From Gemmatimonadaceae bacterium (lineage in GTDB: Bacteria; Gemmatimonadota; Gemmatimonadetes; Gemmatimonadales; Gemmatimonadaceae): a stretch of 41,974 nt of DNA. Each line of letters starts with the position of its first letter. Within the stretch, counting starts at the first letter, position 1. Below the pieces are notes generated by a model. The model had not been told where the DNA came from, made no database searches, and saw nothing but the letters and a program-made list of their open reading frames with translations. The position numbers and the translations under genes are program-made. The stretch covers positions 1 to 41,974 of the forward strand of contig JAICKA010000018.1 in assembly GCA_025928185.1 (NCBI GenBank), in the 5' to 3' direction. Shown here in pieces: positions 17,443 to 24,772 of the stretch.

Positions 17443-18368
17443 ATCGGCGATCCGAGCCGCGCTGCGTGCCGCAGCTCGCTCGCCGGCATGCCGAAGCGCT
17501 TGGTCGCTTCCTCGCGAAGGCGCTGTTCGCCCGCTTCGCGGAGCACGCGACGGCGCACGATCTTGGCCATGCGCAGCGCCTCGTCGCCCGATGGGTCGAG
17601 CTGCAGCGGCTCCGCGCCATCCATGCGCTGGAGCAGATCGATGATGAAGTCGTACGACCGAGCCAGGTAGCGGCCGACTTCGGCATCGCCAAGATCCCAG
17701 CGGCTGTTCTCGGTCATGAGCGCAAAGATGCGCTGCCACGATTCATTGTCGGCGACGATGACCATGCCGCGGAAAATCCGCCGATTGGTCGGCGTGCTGA
17801 AGATCGTCGGACTCAACACGCGATCGAGCAGGCCGTCCGAGCGCGAGTGGTCGATCAGAATCAGCTCGCGGGCGCGCCGCGCGCATTCGTTGCCGAGGTG
17901 CGTCTCGAACCGGCTCTCCCAGTACGAATGTCCGAGGGCGGTCGTGCTCGAGGTGAGCGCGAGCTGCATTGGCACGAAGTAGTTGTGCGCCACGGCATCG
18001 GCCGCGAGATGCGCGAGATAGCCAAGCCCGAACGCCCTCAACGGATCGTCGCGAGCGCCGTCGAGAATCTCCATGCCGACGGTCCACGAGTGGCAGTGTC
18101 GGCCAGCCGGCGCGTATTTCTTGGCAATGCTCGTGTCCGCGGCAATCGACCCATAGAGAAAGTCATATGGGAATTCCTGCAGCAGGCTGGCGACGGCCGG
18201 CGGGAGCAGGGCAAGCGAACGAATGACCGCCTCGCCGAGGAACACATGGGTGCCCGGCGTCCAGGCGTGCGCCACAGACGGGGCGATCGCGAGGGCCAGG
18301 CAGGCGATGAGCAGGCAGCGGCCGGCCGCGATCACGGCCGGTCTGCCGCGCCGCGCCTCACACACCAA
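17412..18368 (-). CDS. Exported zinc-dependent phospholipase C-like protein
   Basis: This 318-residue protein has a signal peptide (GRCLLIACLALAIAPSVAHA) followed by WTPGTHVFLGEAV, so the mature N-terminus starts with Trp or close to it, as in zinc-dependent phospholipase C/S1-P1 nuclease-like proteins. Ligand candidates are the early His, RHCHSW and LGYLAHLAADAVAHNYFVP with its HxxxDxxxH pattern. It likely acts in the periplasm or outside on phospholipids, which is inferred from the fold only. The start is TTG at 18368 or GTG at 18365; both overlap the upstream gene. The C-terminus converges with gatB and overlaps it by 31 bases. Confidence 0.8.
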   Translation of the reverse strand: MVCEARRGRPAVIAAGRCLLIACLALAIAPSVAHAWTPGTHVFLGEAVIRSLALLPPAVASLLQEFPYDFLYGSIAADTSIAKKYAPAGRHCHSWTVGMEILDGARDDPLRAFGLGYLAHLAADAVAHNYFVPMQLALTSSTTALGHSYWESRFETHLGNECARRARELILIDHSRSDGLLDRVLSPTIFSTPTNRRIFRGMVIVADNESWQRIFALMTENSRWDLGDAEVGRYLARSYDFIIDLLQRMDGAEPLQLDPSGDEALRMAKIVRRRVLREAGEQRLREEATKRFGMPASELRHAARLGSPIYVPGRAASN

Positions 18369-18804
18369 GGCGCTTCCGTTGCCGGCGGATGGCCCGCCGC
18401 AAATCCGCGAGCTCCGATTCCACCGCGTCGTCGATCGCGTCGCGTGCGCGGCCCATGTAGTCGCTCACATGCGCTCCAATCTCTTCTCGTGGAATGCGCT
18501 TCCACGCTGCCTCGCCGCCGCGTGCCGCCCAGCGGGCGCCGCTGCCACCGAGCTGCAGCGCATGCCGCCCAGCCCAGCTCGCGCCGCGACCGAGGCCGCG
18601 CATAGCCGGGCTCGCCGGCCGCCGGCCCGAGGGCCCGCGACGCAGCATGAATGTCAGTCCGGCGCCGATCGTCATCCCGATCAGCGCGGCGGTAAGCAGG
18701 TCGTACTCGGTGTCACGCTCGTCTACGCTGTCCTGGGCGCGGACGGACACGTGGGGCCGCTGGGAGCGTCGCCGCGGCCGATTCGGGACTGCCGTCGTGG
18801 CCAT
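18358..18804 (-). CDS. Small single-span membrane protein, YtxH-like
   Basis: This 148-residue protein starts MATTAVPNRPRRRSQ with AGGAGG about seven bases upstream. After a basic 40-residue head there is one membrane segment (DLLTAALIGMTIGAGLTFMLRRG), then a Gly/Ala/Arg-rich stretch and a charged helical tail with many Glu and Arg residues. This layout resembles YtxH-like proteins, but identity is too low for a firm call. Its first 92 bases lie inside the end of the upstream DUF948-like gene in another frame. Confidence 0.65.
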   Translation of the reverse strand: MATTAVPNRPRRRSQRPHVSVRAQDSVDERDTEYDLLTAALIGMTIGAGLTFMLRRGPSGRRPASPAMRGLGRGASWAGRHALQLGGSGARWAARGGEAAWKRIPREEIGAHVSDYMGRARDAIDDAVESELADLRRAIRRQRKRLGV

Positions 18805-19390
18805 CGCCTTCCTCCTGAATGTCGAGAGCGTCGGCCACAGCGGCCGCCTCGAGCTCGTCAGACGCAAACTCCGTCCCACCGCGCTCATGGAATGCTGCCG
18901 CGCCACGCCGCATGCCCCGTACCGTCGATGCGGTGGAAACGAACATCCGCTCCGCCTCGTCCTGCACGACGTCGAGCAGCGCGTTGAAGTCGCGCACGCG
19001 CTGCTCCGTGGCATCGATCGCCCCTTGGAGCTTCTGATTCGCCTCGGCAATCGTTTCGTCGACGGCGGCCATGTCCGCCCGAATCGATCTGGTCACGATC
19101 TTGACGTCGTCGCCAATCGAGCGGGCCTGTTGCACGACTGGGGCGAGATCGGACCGGATGGCTTCCAGCAGATGCATCGATCGGTTGTAGGCCGCCCGCA
19201 GCTTCCAGGCGATCGTCGCGATGACGATCGTGAGCGCGAGCAGCGCTAGCGTGTTGATTGCCGCGGCGATCTCCGCGATGTGCTCGAACATGCCGCGATC
19301 GGCGCCGACCGCCTTGGTGTAGATCGTGTCGTGCAGCGCCGTCACGCCTTGCAGCAGGTGCGCTCCGAGCGGAGCGATCAAACCGGTCAT
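18713..19390 (-). CDS. DUF948-like membrane-anchored coiled-coil protein
   Basis: This 225-residue protein has one N-terminal membrane span (AAINTLALLALTIVIATIAWKL) and then a long helix with spaced hydrophobics (IRSDLAPVVQQARSIGDDVKIVTRSIRADMAAVDETIAEANQKL), as in DUF948/YoxC-like proteins. The tail is acidic, then Pro/Arg-rich. The ATG at 19390 has GAGG nine bases upstream. It pairs with the YtxH-like gene, a frequent combination for stress or envelope proteins whose function is unknown. The 92-base overlap with its neighbour suggests that the low-complexity tail is weakly constrained. Confidence 0.7.
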   Translation of the reverse strand: MTGLIAPLGAHLLQGVTALHDTIYTKAVGADRGMFEHIAEIAAAINTLALLALTIVIATIAWKLRAAYNRSMHLLEAIRSDLAPVVQQARSIGDDVKIVTRSIRADMAAVDETIAEANQKLQGAIDATEQRVRDFNALLDVVQDEAERMFVSTASTVRGMRRGAAAFHERGGTEFASDELEAAAVADALDIQEEGDGHDGSPESAAATLPAAPRVRPRPGQRRRA

Positions 19391-19521
19391 GCGTGCGTGC
19401 CTCGGTGGACGAGCGAAACGTCGCGTGCGCGACGATGCGAAACAAATGATGTGCAAGCGCAAGGCCAAGGCGAGGCCAGCCGCACCGGCGCATCGTAGCG
19501 CGCGAGAAGCCCGAAGGCAAA

Positions 19522-19571
19522 TGGTCCGTCATCCGCGCTCCGTTGTCCGCGGTCTAACGGACAACGGACCA
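19522..19571. repeat. GTCCG-rich inverted repeats upstream of murA
   Basis: Two overlapping dyads occur here: an 11-bp perfect inverted repeat (19539-19549 with 19558-19568, 8-base loop) and an 8-bp one (TGGTCCGT at 19522-19529 with ACGGACCA at 19564-19571). The GTCCG words resemble the ends of the long inverted repeats at 21657 and 22428. The rest of the 266-bp gap 19391-19656 shows only a weak promoter-like TTGACC at 19589. Confidence 0.6.
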
Positions 19572-19656
19572 GAATGTGCGCGGTCCCATTGACCTTCATG
19601 CGCCGTTCCGTCCATTCTTCGCCACGCCTGCAACCCGCACCGGCTTCGCTCATATC

Positions 19657-20955
19657 ATGAATGCACTGCAGTACGTCGTCGAAGGCGGACACACGCTGTC
19701 CGGCACCATTCGTCCCTCGGGCAACAAGAACGGAGCGCTGCCGATTGTCTGTGCGGCGCTGCTTACCGAGCATCCCGTCACGCTGGAGAATGTGCCCCGC
19801 ATTCGGGATGTCGAAACACTGGTCGAGCTCATCGCCTCCGCCGGCGTCGACCTGCGCTGGACGTCGCGCAATTCGTTGCACATTCACGCCAAGACCGTGC
19901 GCTCGGCCGATCTGGATCCCGTGTTGTGCAAGCGCATTCGTGCATCGATTCTACTCGCCGCGCCGCTGCTTGCGCGCTGCGGCGAGATCCAGCTGCCGCC
20001 GCCCGGCGGCGATGTGATCGGCCGACGGCGCGTCGATACGCATTTTCTCGCTCTCGAGCGGCTTGGCGCGAGCTTTCGGCTCGACGACAGCTTTCATCTC
20101 TCGACTCCCGGCCTCCGCGGCGCCGACGTCTTTCTCGATGAGCCGAGCGTCACGGCGACGGAGAACGCCGTCACGGCCGCAGTCGCGGCGCGCGGTACGA
20201 CCGTCCTCCGGAACGCCGCCAGCGAGCCGCACGTTCAGGATCTCTGCCACTTTCTGGTCGCGCTGGGCGGCGAGATTGACGGCATCGGCACGAACAAGCT
20301 GACAATCAACGGCGGCCGCACCCTCGGCGGCACCACGCATCGGATCGGTCCCGATCACATCGAGGTCGGCTCGTTCATCGGCCTTGCCGCTGTTACCAAG
20401 TCCGAGATCCGCATCGCCGACGCCGGCGTCGAGCACCTGCGATCGACGCTGATGGGCTTTGCGCGGCTCGGGATCAGCTGCAAGATCGAAGGGCCTGATC
20501 TCGTCGTGCCTGCCGAACAGGAAAAGGTCATTCAGAGCGATCTCGGCGGACACGTGCCGAAGCTCGAGGATCAACCGTGGCCCGCGTTCCCGGCCGACAC
20601 GATGTCGATCGCGCTCGTCACCGCGACGCAGTGTACCGGAATGATCCTGATCCACGAGAAGATGTTCGAGTCGCGGCTCTTCTTCGTCGACAAGCTCGTC
20701 GGCATGGGCGCGCGGATCGTGCTGTGCGATCCGCATCGCGCACTGGTCTCCGGTCCGTCGCAGCTGCGCGCCAGCTCGGTCGACTCTCCGGACATTCGTG
20801 CCGGCATGGCGATGCTCCTCGCCGCGTTGTGCGCGGACGGAGAGAGCACGATCAACAACGTCGGGCAGATCGAACGGGGCTACGAGCGCATCGACGAGCG
20901 GCTGCGTGATCTCGGCGCCAAGATCGAGCGGGTGGAGGATCGGCGCGCTCGATGA
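19657..20955 (+). CDS. murA: UDP-GlcNAc 1-carboxyvinyltransferase (MurA), Cys-to-Asp variant
   Basis: This 432-residue enzyme adds enolpyruvate to UDP-GlcNAc, the first committed step of peptidoglycan synthesis, in the cytoplasm. The family marks are [17 protein letters not shown] (Lys22/Asn23 region), [44 protein letters not shown] (Asp305 region), [13 protein letters not shown] and [17 protein letters not shown]. In the loop that usually reads PGGCxIG the Cys (E. coli C115) is replaced by Asp, D119 (GAT at 20011-20013). This change is known from naturally fosfomycin-resistant MurAs that stay active. The ATG at 19657 fits the family start; no clear Shine-Dalgarno is seen. It overlaps pgeF by four bases. 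Confidence 0.95.
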   Translation: MNALQYVVEGGHTLSGTIRPSGNKNGALPIVCAALLTEHPVTLENVPRIRDVETLVELIASAGVDLRWTSRNSLHIHAKTVRSADLDPVLCKRIRASILLAAPLLARCGEIQLPPPGGDVIGRRRVDTHFLALERLGASFRLDDSFHLSTPGLRGADVFLDEPSVTATENAVTAAVAARGTTVLRNAASEPHVQDLCHFLVALGGEIDGIGTNKLTINGGRTLGGTTHRIGPDHIEVGSFIGLAAVTKSEIRIADAGVEHLRSTLMGFARLGISCKIEGPDLVVPAEQEKVIQSDLGGHVPKLEDQPWPAFPADTMSIALVTATQCTGMILIHEKMFESRLFFVDKLVGMGARIVLCDPHRALVSGPSQLRASSVDSPDIRAGMAMLLAALCADGESTINNVGQIERGYERIDERLRDLGAKIERVEDRRAR

Positions 20956-21656
20956 GCGTGATCGCCCAGTCCGAGCCGGTGCCCGAGCTGGACGCGTACG
21001 GTATTCGAGCTTTCACCACTACACGCGCGACGGGCACATTCGGCGTACAGGCCCAGGAGCCCGTGCATGAAGTGATGGGACGCTGGTCCGAGCTGCGACA
21101 CGAGCTGCGCACCGGAGGGCCGCGCCTCGCCACTGCATCGCAGGTGCACGGCGCCCGCGTGCTGATCCACGAGCCGGTGTGGGAAGGCTGGCTTCGCGCG
21201 GATGGCGCCGATGGTCACGTGGCCGCGGAGCGGGGCACCGCAGTCGCCGTTACGGTGGCTGACTGTGTGCCGGTGTTCCTCGCGCATCCGTCCGGCGCGA
21301 TCGCGTTGTTGCACTCGGGCTGGCGCGGCACGGCGGCGCGTATCGTGGAGCGTGGAATCGATGCGCTGGTGCAGCTCGGTTTCCGAGCGGCGGAACTCCG
21401 TCTGCATACCGGTCCCGCGATCTGCGGCAAGTGTTACGAGGTGAGTGCGGACGTGTACGCGCAGCTCACCGGGACCGACCCCGGCGCGCCACGCACCGTC
21501 GATCTTCGCGCGCTCATCGCCGATCACGCGCGCGCCCGTGGCGTTCGCCACATCACGAGCAGCCCGATGTGTACCCGCTGCAACAACGATCGCTTCTTCT
21601 CGCACCGCGCGGGTGATTCCGGCCGACAGCTTGGGGTGATGATCGCGGACATCTAG
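20952..21656 (+). CDS. pgeF: Peptidoglycan editing factor / polyphenol oxidase-fold protein
   Basis: This 234-residue protein belongs to the YfiH/PgeF (DUF152) family, a zinc/copper enzyme whose E. coli member keeps wrong amino acids out of the peptidoglycan stem. The family pattern is clear: [62 protein letters not shown] and the late [19 protein letters not shown], which supply the metal-binding His and Cys residues. The ATGA overlap with murA places it with cell-wall precursor synthesis. A terminator follows 149 bases downstream. Confidence 0.93.
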   Translation: MSVIAQSEPVPELDAYGIRAFTTTRATGTFGVQAQEPVHEVMGRWSELRHELRTGGPRLATASQVHGARVLIHEPVWEGWLRADGADGHVAAERGTAVAVTVADCVPVFLAHPSGAIALLHSGWRGTAARIVERGIDALVQLGFRAAELRLHTGPAICGKCYEVSADVYAQLTGTDPGAPRTVDLRALIADHARARGVRHITSSPMCTRCNNDRFFSHRAGDSGRQLGVMIADI

Positions 21657-21763
21657 TCCGTGGTCCGCAGTCCGTAGTGTCGCGCGGGGTGAGCCTGGCG
21701 CGCCGAATCGGGTTGGACTGCATTGGGGGACGCGGATTTTGCGAAAACTGGCGAACGAGGCGC
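21657..21763 (+). repeat. Copy A of a 107-nt imperfect inverted repeat
   Basis: Directly after the pgeF stop, this 107-nt stretch matches the reverse complement of 22322-22428 without gaps; by hand 86 of 107 positions agree. Identical blocks are 21657-21668, 21696-21714 (19 nt), 21722-21737 and 21748-21763. No convincing gene lies in 21657-22560, so this pair and the nested arrays are the main content of the gap. Confidence 0.85.
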
Positions 21764-21804
21764 GGATCGGCCGGTGGCGGCGCGTCGGTTCTGTCGCGCC
21801 ACAG

Positions 21805-21827
21805 CCCAAAAGCATTTGGGTTTTTTT
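21805..21827 (+). terminator. Intrinsic terminator of murA-pgeF
   Basis: A 6-bp stem CCCAAA (21805-21810) / TTTGGG (21815-21820) with loop AGCA is followed by seven Ts. It lies 149 bases after the pgeF stop, inside the region flanked by the inverted repeats. Confidence 0.75.
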
Positions 21828-21917
21828 GTCCGTTCGATCCGTCACCGTTCGTGGCATCCGTGTTTCACACCTGTTTGGACTAGGTCGGCATCGTCGCTCG
21901 GTAGAGAATCGCGAAGC

Positions 21918-21959
21918 CGCGGAGAACTGCGGAGAACGGCGGAGCACCGCTGAGAAGAC
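21918..21959 (+). repeat. 10-bp tandem array, inner inverted copy 1
   Basis: Four 10-bp units of the CGGAGAACNG type run from 21920 to 21959; the last two are degenerate. Bases 21918-21944 are an exact 27-bp reverse complement of 22096-22122. Confidence 0.8.
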
Positions 21960-22080
21960 TTGATTTGTGACGACAGAGGGAGCCATCGCCGATCCGAGCT
22001 GCCGCTTCCGAGAACGCCGAAAATCTCGGGCGTGATGTGCGGTGCAGTCGTCGTTCATCATTCATCAACACGCCCGCGAA

Positions 22081-22122
22081 CGCTTCTCCGCGCCTCTCCG
22101 CCGTTCTCCGCAGTTCTCCGCG
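22081..22122 (-). repeat. 10-bp tandem array, inner inverted copy 2
   Basis: Four units of the CNNTTCTCCG type fill 22081-22120 with exact 10-bp spacing. The last 27 bases (22096-22122) are the perfect inverse of 21918-21944. The symmetry axis differs by about 22 bp from that of the outer 107-nt pair. Confidence 0.8.
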
Positions 22123-22321
22123 ACCGCGTTCCTCTCCCTGAGACGCAGCCGGAGCCGCGCGACCGGGTGGCGCGAGAGTCTTTCGCGCCAGAAAGAGTCG
22201 AACGGGACTGCGGAGTTTGCGGATTATCGGATCGGGGAGTTGGCAGGTACGCCACCACCATGAAGTCATCGATGTTCTTGACCGCCGCACGGAGCTCGTT
22301 GCGCTACGCGGACCGCAACCG

Positions 22322-22428
22322 GCGCCTCGTTCGCCAGCTTCCGCCAGATCCGCGTCCCCCAATTCGATCGAACCCGATTCGGCGCGCCACACTCGACCTG
22401 CGCGACAACGACGGACGCGGACCACGGA
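22322..22428 (-). repeat. Copy B of the 107-nt imperfect inverted repeat
   Basis: This is the inverted partner of 21657-21763, at about 80% identity and equal length. The two copies enclose 558 bp. No obvious target-site duplication flanks the pair, and no transposase-like frame is seen between them. Confidence 0.85.
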
Positions 22429-22441
22429 CGAGCCACTCAGC

Positions 22442-22470
22442 TTGACCTTCCCCCACGCCCGGTCTACCTT
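22442..22470 (+). promoter_or_regulatory. Candidate promoter of the rimP-nusA-infB operon
   Basis: TTGACC (22442-22447) and TACCTT (22465-22470) are 17 bases apart. Start of transcription would fall near 22477, giving a leader of about 85 nt that contains the hairpin at 22505-22534. Confidence 0.45.
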
Positions 22471-22504
22471 ACTGATGCTGCGCGGCCCTTGTTGACCGCG
22501 AGCG

Positions 22505-22534
22505 AAATGTGGGGGAGGCTCCCCACATTTTTTT
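22505..22534 (+). terminator. Intrinsic terminator in the rimP leader, possible attenuator
   Basis: A perfect 10-bp stem AAATGTGGGG (22505-22514) / CCCCACATTT (22521-22530) with loop GAGGCT runs into seven Ts (22528-22534). It ends 27 bases before the rimP start and lies after the candidate promoter, so it may attenuate the rimP-nusA-infB operon; otherwise it simply ends upstream transcription. Confidence 0.8.
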
Positions 22535-22560
22535 GTTCTTGACGACTTTCTCGACTCGAT

Positions 22561-23016
22561 GTGAAGGACGCGCTGGAAGCTGTTGTCGTATCGGAGCTTG
22601 ACGGGGTCGGATACGATCTCGTCGAGCTGCGGCGGGGCGGAACGCGGGCCCGTCCGCTGATCGAGGTTCGCATCGATCGGCGCGACGGTGGTGCAGTCAC
22701 GGTGGACGACTGTGCGCGCGCGTCGCGTGCGCTCGAGGCGCGGCTCGACGACAGCGATCTCGTGTCGCCGCAGTATGTGCTGCAGGTGTCGTCGCCGGGC
22801 GAGCGGCCGCTGCGCAGCTCGGCCGATTGGCATCGATTCGTGGGGCAGTGGGCAAACGTGCTGGCGCCGGACGAAGGCGGCCGCATTGAAGGCAGAATTT
22901 TGGGAGTGGAAGGAGCGTCAGGGTCGGAGGTTGCGGTGCTCGAGCCCAAAGCCGGGCAACAGCGTCGCATTCCGCTGACCGCCGTCAAGGAGGCGCGGCT
23001 CGCCTTTCACCTGTAA
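22561..23016 (+). CDS. rimP: Ribosome maturation factor RimP
   Basis: This 151-residue protein helps 30S subunit assembly by binding near S19 and S12. The family marks are GYDLVELRRGG, VRIDRRDGGAVTVDDCARASRALEARLD and YVLQVSSPGERPL; the C-terminal SH3-like part includes GRIEGRILGVEG. It starts with GTG at 22561; no good Shine-Dalgarno precedes it. It is the first gene of the classical rimP-nusA-infB group, whose leader holds a terminator-like hairpin. Confidence 0.93.
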   Translation: MKDALEAVVVSELDGVGYDLVELRRGGTRARPLIEVRIDRRDGGAVTVDDCARASRALEARLDDSDLVSPQYVLQVSSPGERPLRSSADWHRFVGQWANVLAPDEGGRIEGRILGVEGASGSEVAVLEPKAGQQRRIPLTAVKEARLAFHL

Positions 23017-23074
23017 TCGATAATCGCGATCGTCGCGGCAGTGATGCGGCTCGCACACACATGAGGGGTCCTGG

Positions 23075-24415
23075 ATGGTCAGTTCTGCAGAGATTCTCGC
23101 CGCGTTTCGCGAGGTATCCAACACCAAGCAGCTCGATCGCGCGGAACTGTATGCGTTGCTCCAGGACGGCATCCTGGCCGCGCTCGCGAAGAAGTACGGG
23201 CCGACGGTTCAGGCCGAGGTCGACATCGACGACGGCAAGGGCGACATCCGCATCGTCCTGCTGAAGACCGTCGTCGCCGCGATCGAGGATCCCAGCCGGG
23301 AGATCTCGCTCGACGACGCGCGCTCGTACGACGAGAGCTTCGAGGTCGGCGACGTCATGGAAGAGCCGATCGACTTCGCCGTGTTCGGCCGCGCCGCGGT
23401 GCAGGCGGCCAAGCAGCGCATCATTCAGCGAGTCCGCGAGGGCGAGCGCACGCGTATCCGCGACGAGTTCGCGACTCGCGTCGGCGACCTGCTCTCCGGC
23501 GAAGTGCAGCAGATCGAGCGCGGCAAGCTGGTGATCATGCTCAACAAGTTCCGCGAGGCGGAAGCGATCATTCCATATCGCGAGCAGAATCATCGCGAGC
23601 ACTACCACCAGGGCGAGCCGATTCGCGCGGTGCTCAAGCGCGTCGAGGAAACGCCCAAGGGACCGCGTCTGATCCTGAGTCGCGGCGATCCGCTGTTCGT
23701 CCAGGCTCTGTTCAAGCTCGAGGTGCCGGAGATCCAGCAGAGCATCGTGGAAATCCGCGCCGCCGCGCGCGAAGTCGGCAGCCGCACGAAGATCGCCGTG
23801 TTCTCGCGCGACGACTCGATCGACCCAGTCGGCGCATGCGTCGGGCTCAAGGGCTCGCGCGTGCAGGCCGTCGTCAACGAGTTGAATGGCGAACGCATCG
23901 ACATCGTGCCGTGGTCGCCGGACCCGGAGCGATTCGCCAAGCTCGCCCTGGCACCGGCGAAGGTCGCCCGCGTGTTCAGCGATCCGGCCAGCAAGACGAT
24001 CCAGGCGGTCGTGGACGAGGATCAGCTGTCGCTGGCCATCGGCCGCAACGGTCAGAACGTGCGCCTCGCGTCCGAGCTCACCGGTTGGAAGATCGATCTG
24101 TACTCGAGCCGCGAGTGGATGGAGCGGGGCGGCGAGTCGCAGATTTTCGCGCCGCTTCCGGAAGAGACGGAAGAAGTGGCGGATGTTCGCCTCACGGAGA
24201 TCGGCGGCATGCCGCCGGCCACGGTCGCGGTGCTCGAGGACGCCGGCTATCGCACGTTGAACGACATCATCGATCTCGATCGTGAGGATTTTCTCAAGCT
24301 TCCGGGCATCGCACCGGAGGAGGCCGATCGCATCATGGCCATGATCGACGAATTGACGACCGAGGACGCGAGCGCCGAGGAGCGGGCGGGCGGGGAAGGC
24401 AGTACCGCCGCCTGA
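23075..24415 (+). CDS. nusA: Transcription termination/antitermination factor NusA
   Basis: This 446-residue protein binds RNA polymerase and controls pausing, termination and rRNA antitermination. Domains in order: N-terminal polymerase-binding domain (about 1-130), S1 domain (about 135-200, GDLLSGEVQQIERGKLVIML), KH1 and KH2 (about 205-345, with DPVGACVGLKGSRVQAVVNEL and LAIGRNGQNVRLASELTGW), and a helix-hairpin-helix tail (MPPATVAVLEDAGYRTLNDI). The longer acidic repeats of E. coli NusA are absent, as in many phyla. GAGG stands about 10 bases before the ATG. It could act back on the leader hairpin at 22505. Confidence 0.97.
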   Translation: MVSSAEILAAFREVSNTKQLDRAELYALLQDGILAALAKKYGPTVQAEVDIDDGKGDIRIVLLKTVVAAIEDPSREISLDDARSYDESFEVGDVMEEPIDFAVFGRAAVQAAKQRIIQRVREGERTRIRDEFATRVGDLLSGEVQQIERGKLVIMLNKFREAEAIIPYREQNHREHYHQGEPIRAVLKRVEETPKGPRLILSRGDPLFVQALFKLEVPEIQQSIVEIRAAAREVGSRTKIAVFSRDDSIDPVGACVGLKGSRVQAVVNELNGERIDIVPWSPDPERFAKLALAPAKVARVFSDPASKTIQAVVDEDQLSLAIGRNGQNVRLASELTGWKIDLYSSREWMERGGESQIFAPLPEETEEVADVRLTEIGGMPPATVAVLEDAGYRTLNDIIDLDREDFLKLPGIAPEEADRIMAMIDELTTEDASAEERAGGEGSTAA

Positions 24416-24427
24416 TCGCGGCCGCCG

Positions 24428-24772
24428 ATGGAAACCACCGCGGAGCCGCGAGTGCTTCGACTTGTCGGGCTTGGCGTTCGAAGCCGCGGCGCGGTCGTCG
24501 GCGTGCAGCAAGTGCGGGAAGCAGTAAAGCGAAACAAGGTGATGCTCGCCGTCGTCGCGACGGATGCATCACCCAACAGTCTGGACAAGATCGTGCCGCT
24601 GCTCAATGCTCGGCGCGTTAGATTTATAGAAGTACCGTCCGCTTCCCGATTGGGCGCGGCGGTCGGTCGCGATCAGACGGCGGTGGTGGGCATCGTCGAT
24701 CGGCAGCTTGCTGCCGGCCTTCGCGATCTGGCAACGTCGGATCCGGTTCGACCGCGTGAGGAGGGTGTTTGA
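24428..24772 (+). CDS. L7Ae-family ribosomal-type protein, YlxQ-like
   Basis: This 114-residue protein lies between nusA and infB, the usual place of the L7Ae/L30e-like YlxQ. The family core is SRGAVVGVQQVREAVKRNKVMLAVVATDASPNSLDKIVPLL, then VRFIEVPSASRLGAAVGRDQTAVVGI. These proteins bind kink-turn RNA. The usual partner ylxR is missing between nusA and this gene. Its stop overlaps the infB TTG start. Confidence 0.85.
   Translation: METTAEPRVLRLVGLGVRSRGAVVGVQQVREAVKRNKVMLAVVATDASPNSLDKIVPLLNARRVRFIEVPSASRLGAAVGRDQTAVVGIVDRQLAAGLRDLATSDPVRPREEGV

Noticed and set aside
16660-17739. 359-codon minus-strand open frame opposite gatB
   Set aside because: Lies antisense to a clearly conserved gene and has shadow composition.
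22081-22120. CRISPR-like tandem repeats
   Set aside because: 10-bp units without spacers; no Cas genes nearby.
22475-22495. Seven-codon ATG-to-TGA leader ORF before rimP hairpin
   Set aside because: Too short, no ribosome site, and the promoter start is not fixed; no runs of regulatory codons.
21880-22833. 317-codon minus-strand open frame across the repeat region
   Set aside because: It spans both repeats and the start of rimP, with no family signal; low-complexity Arg/Ala composition.
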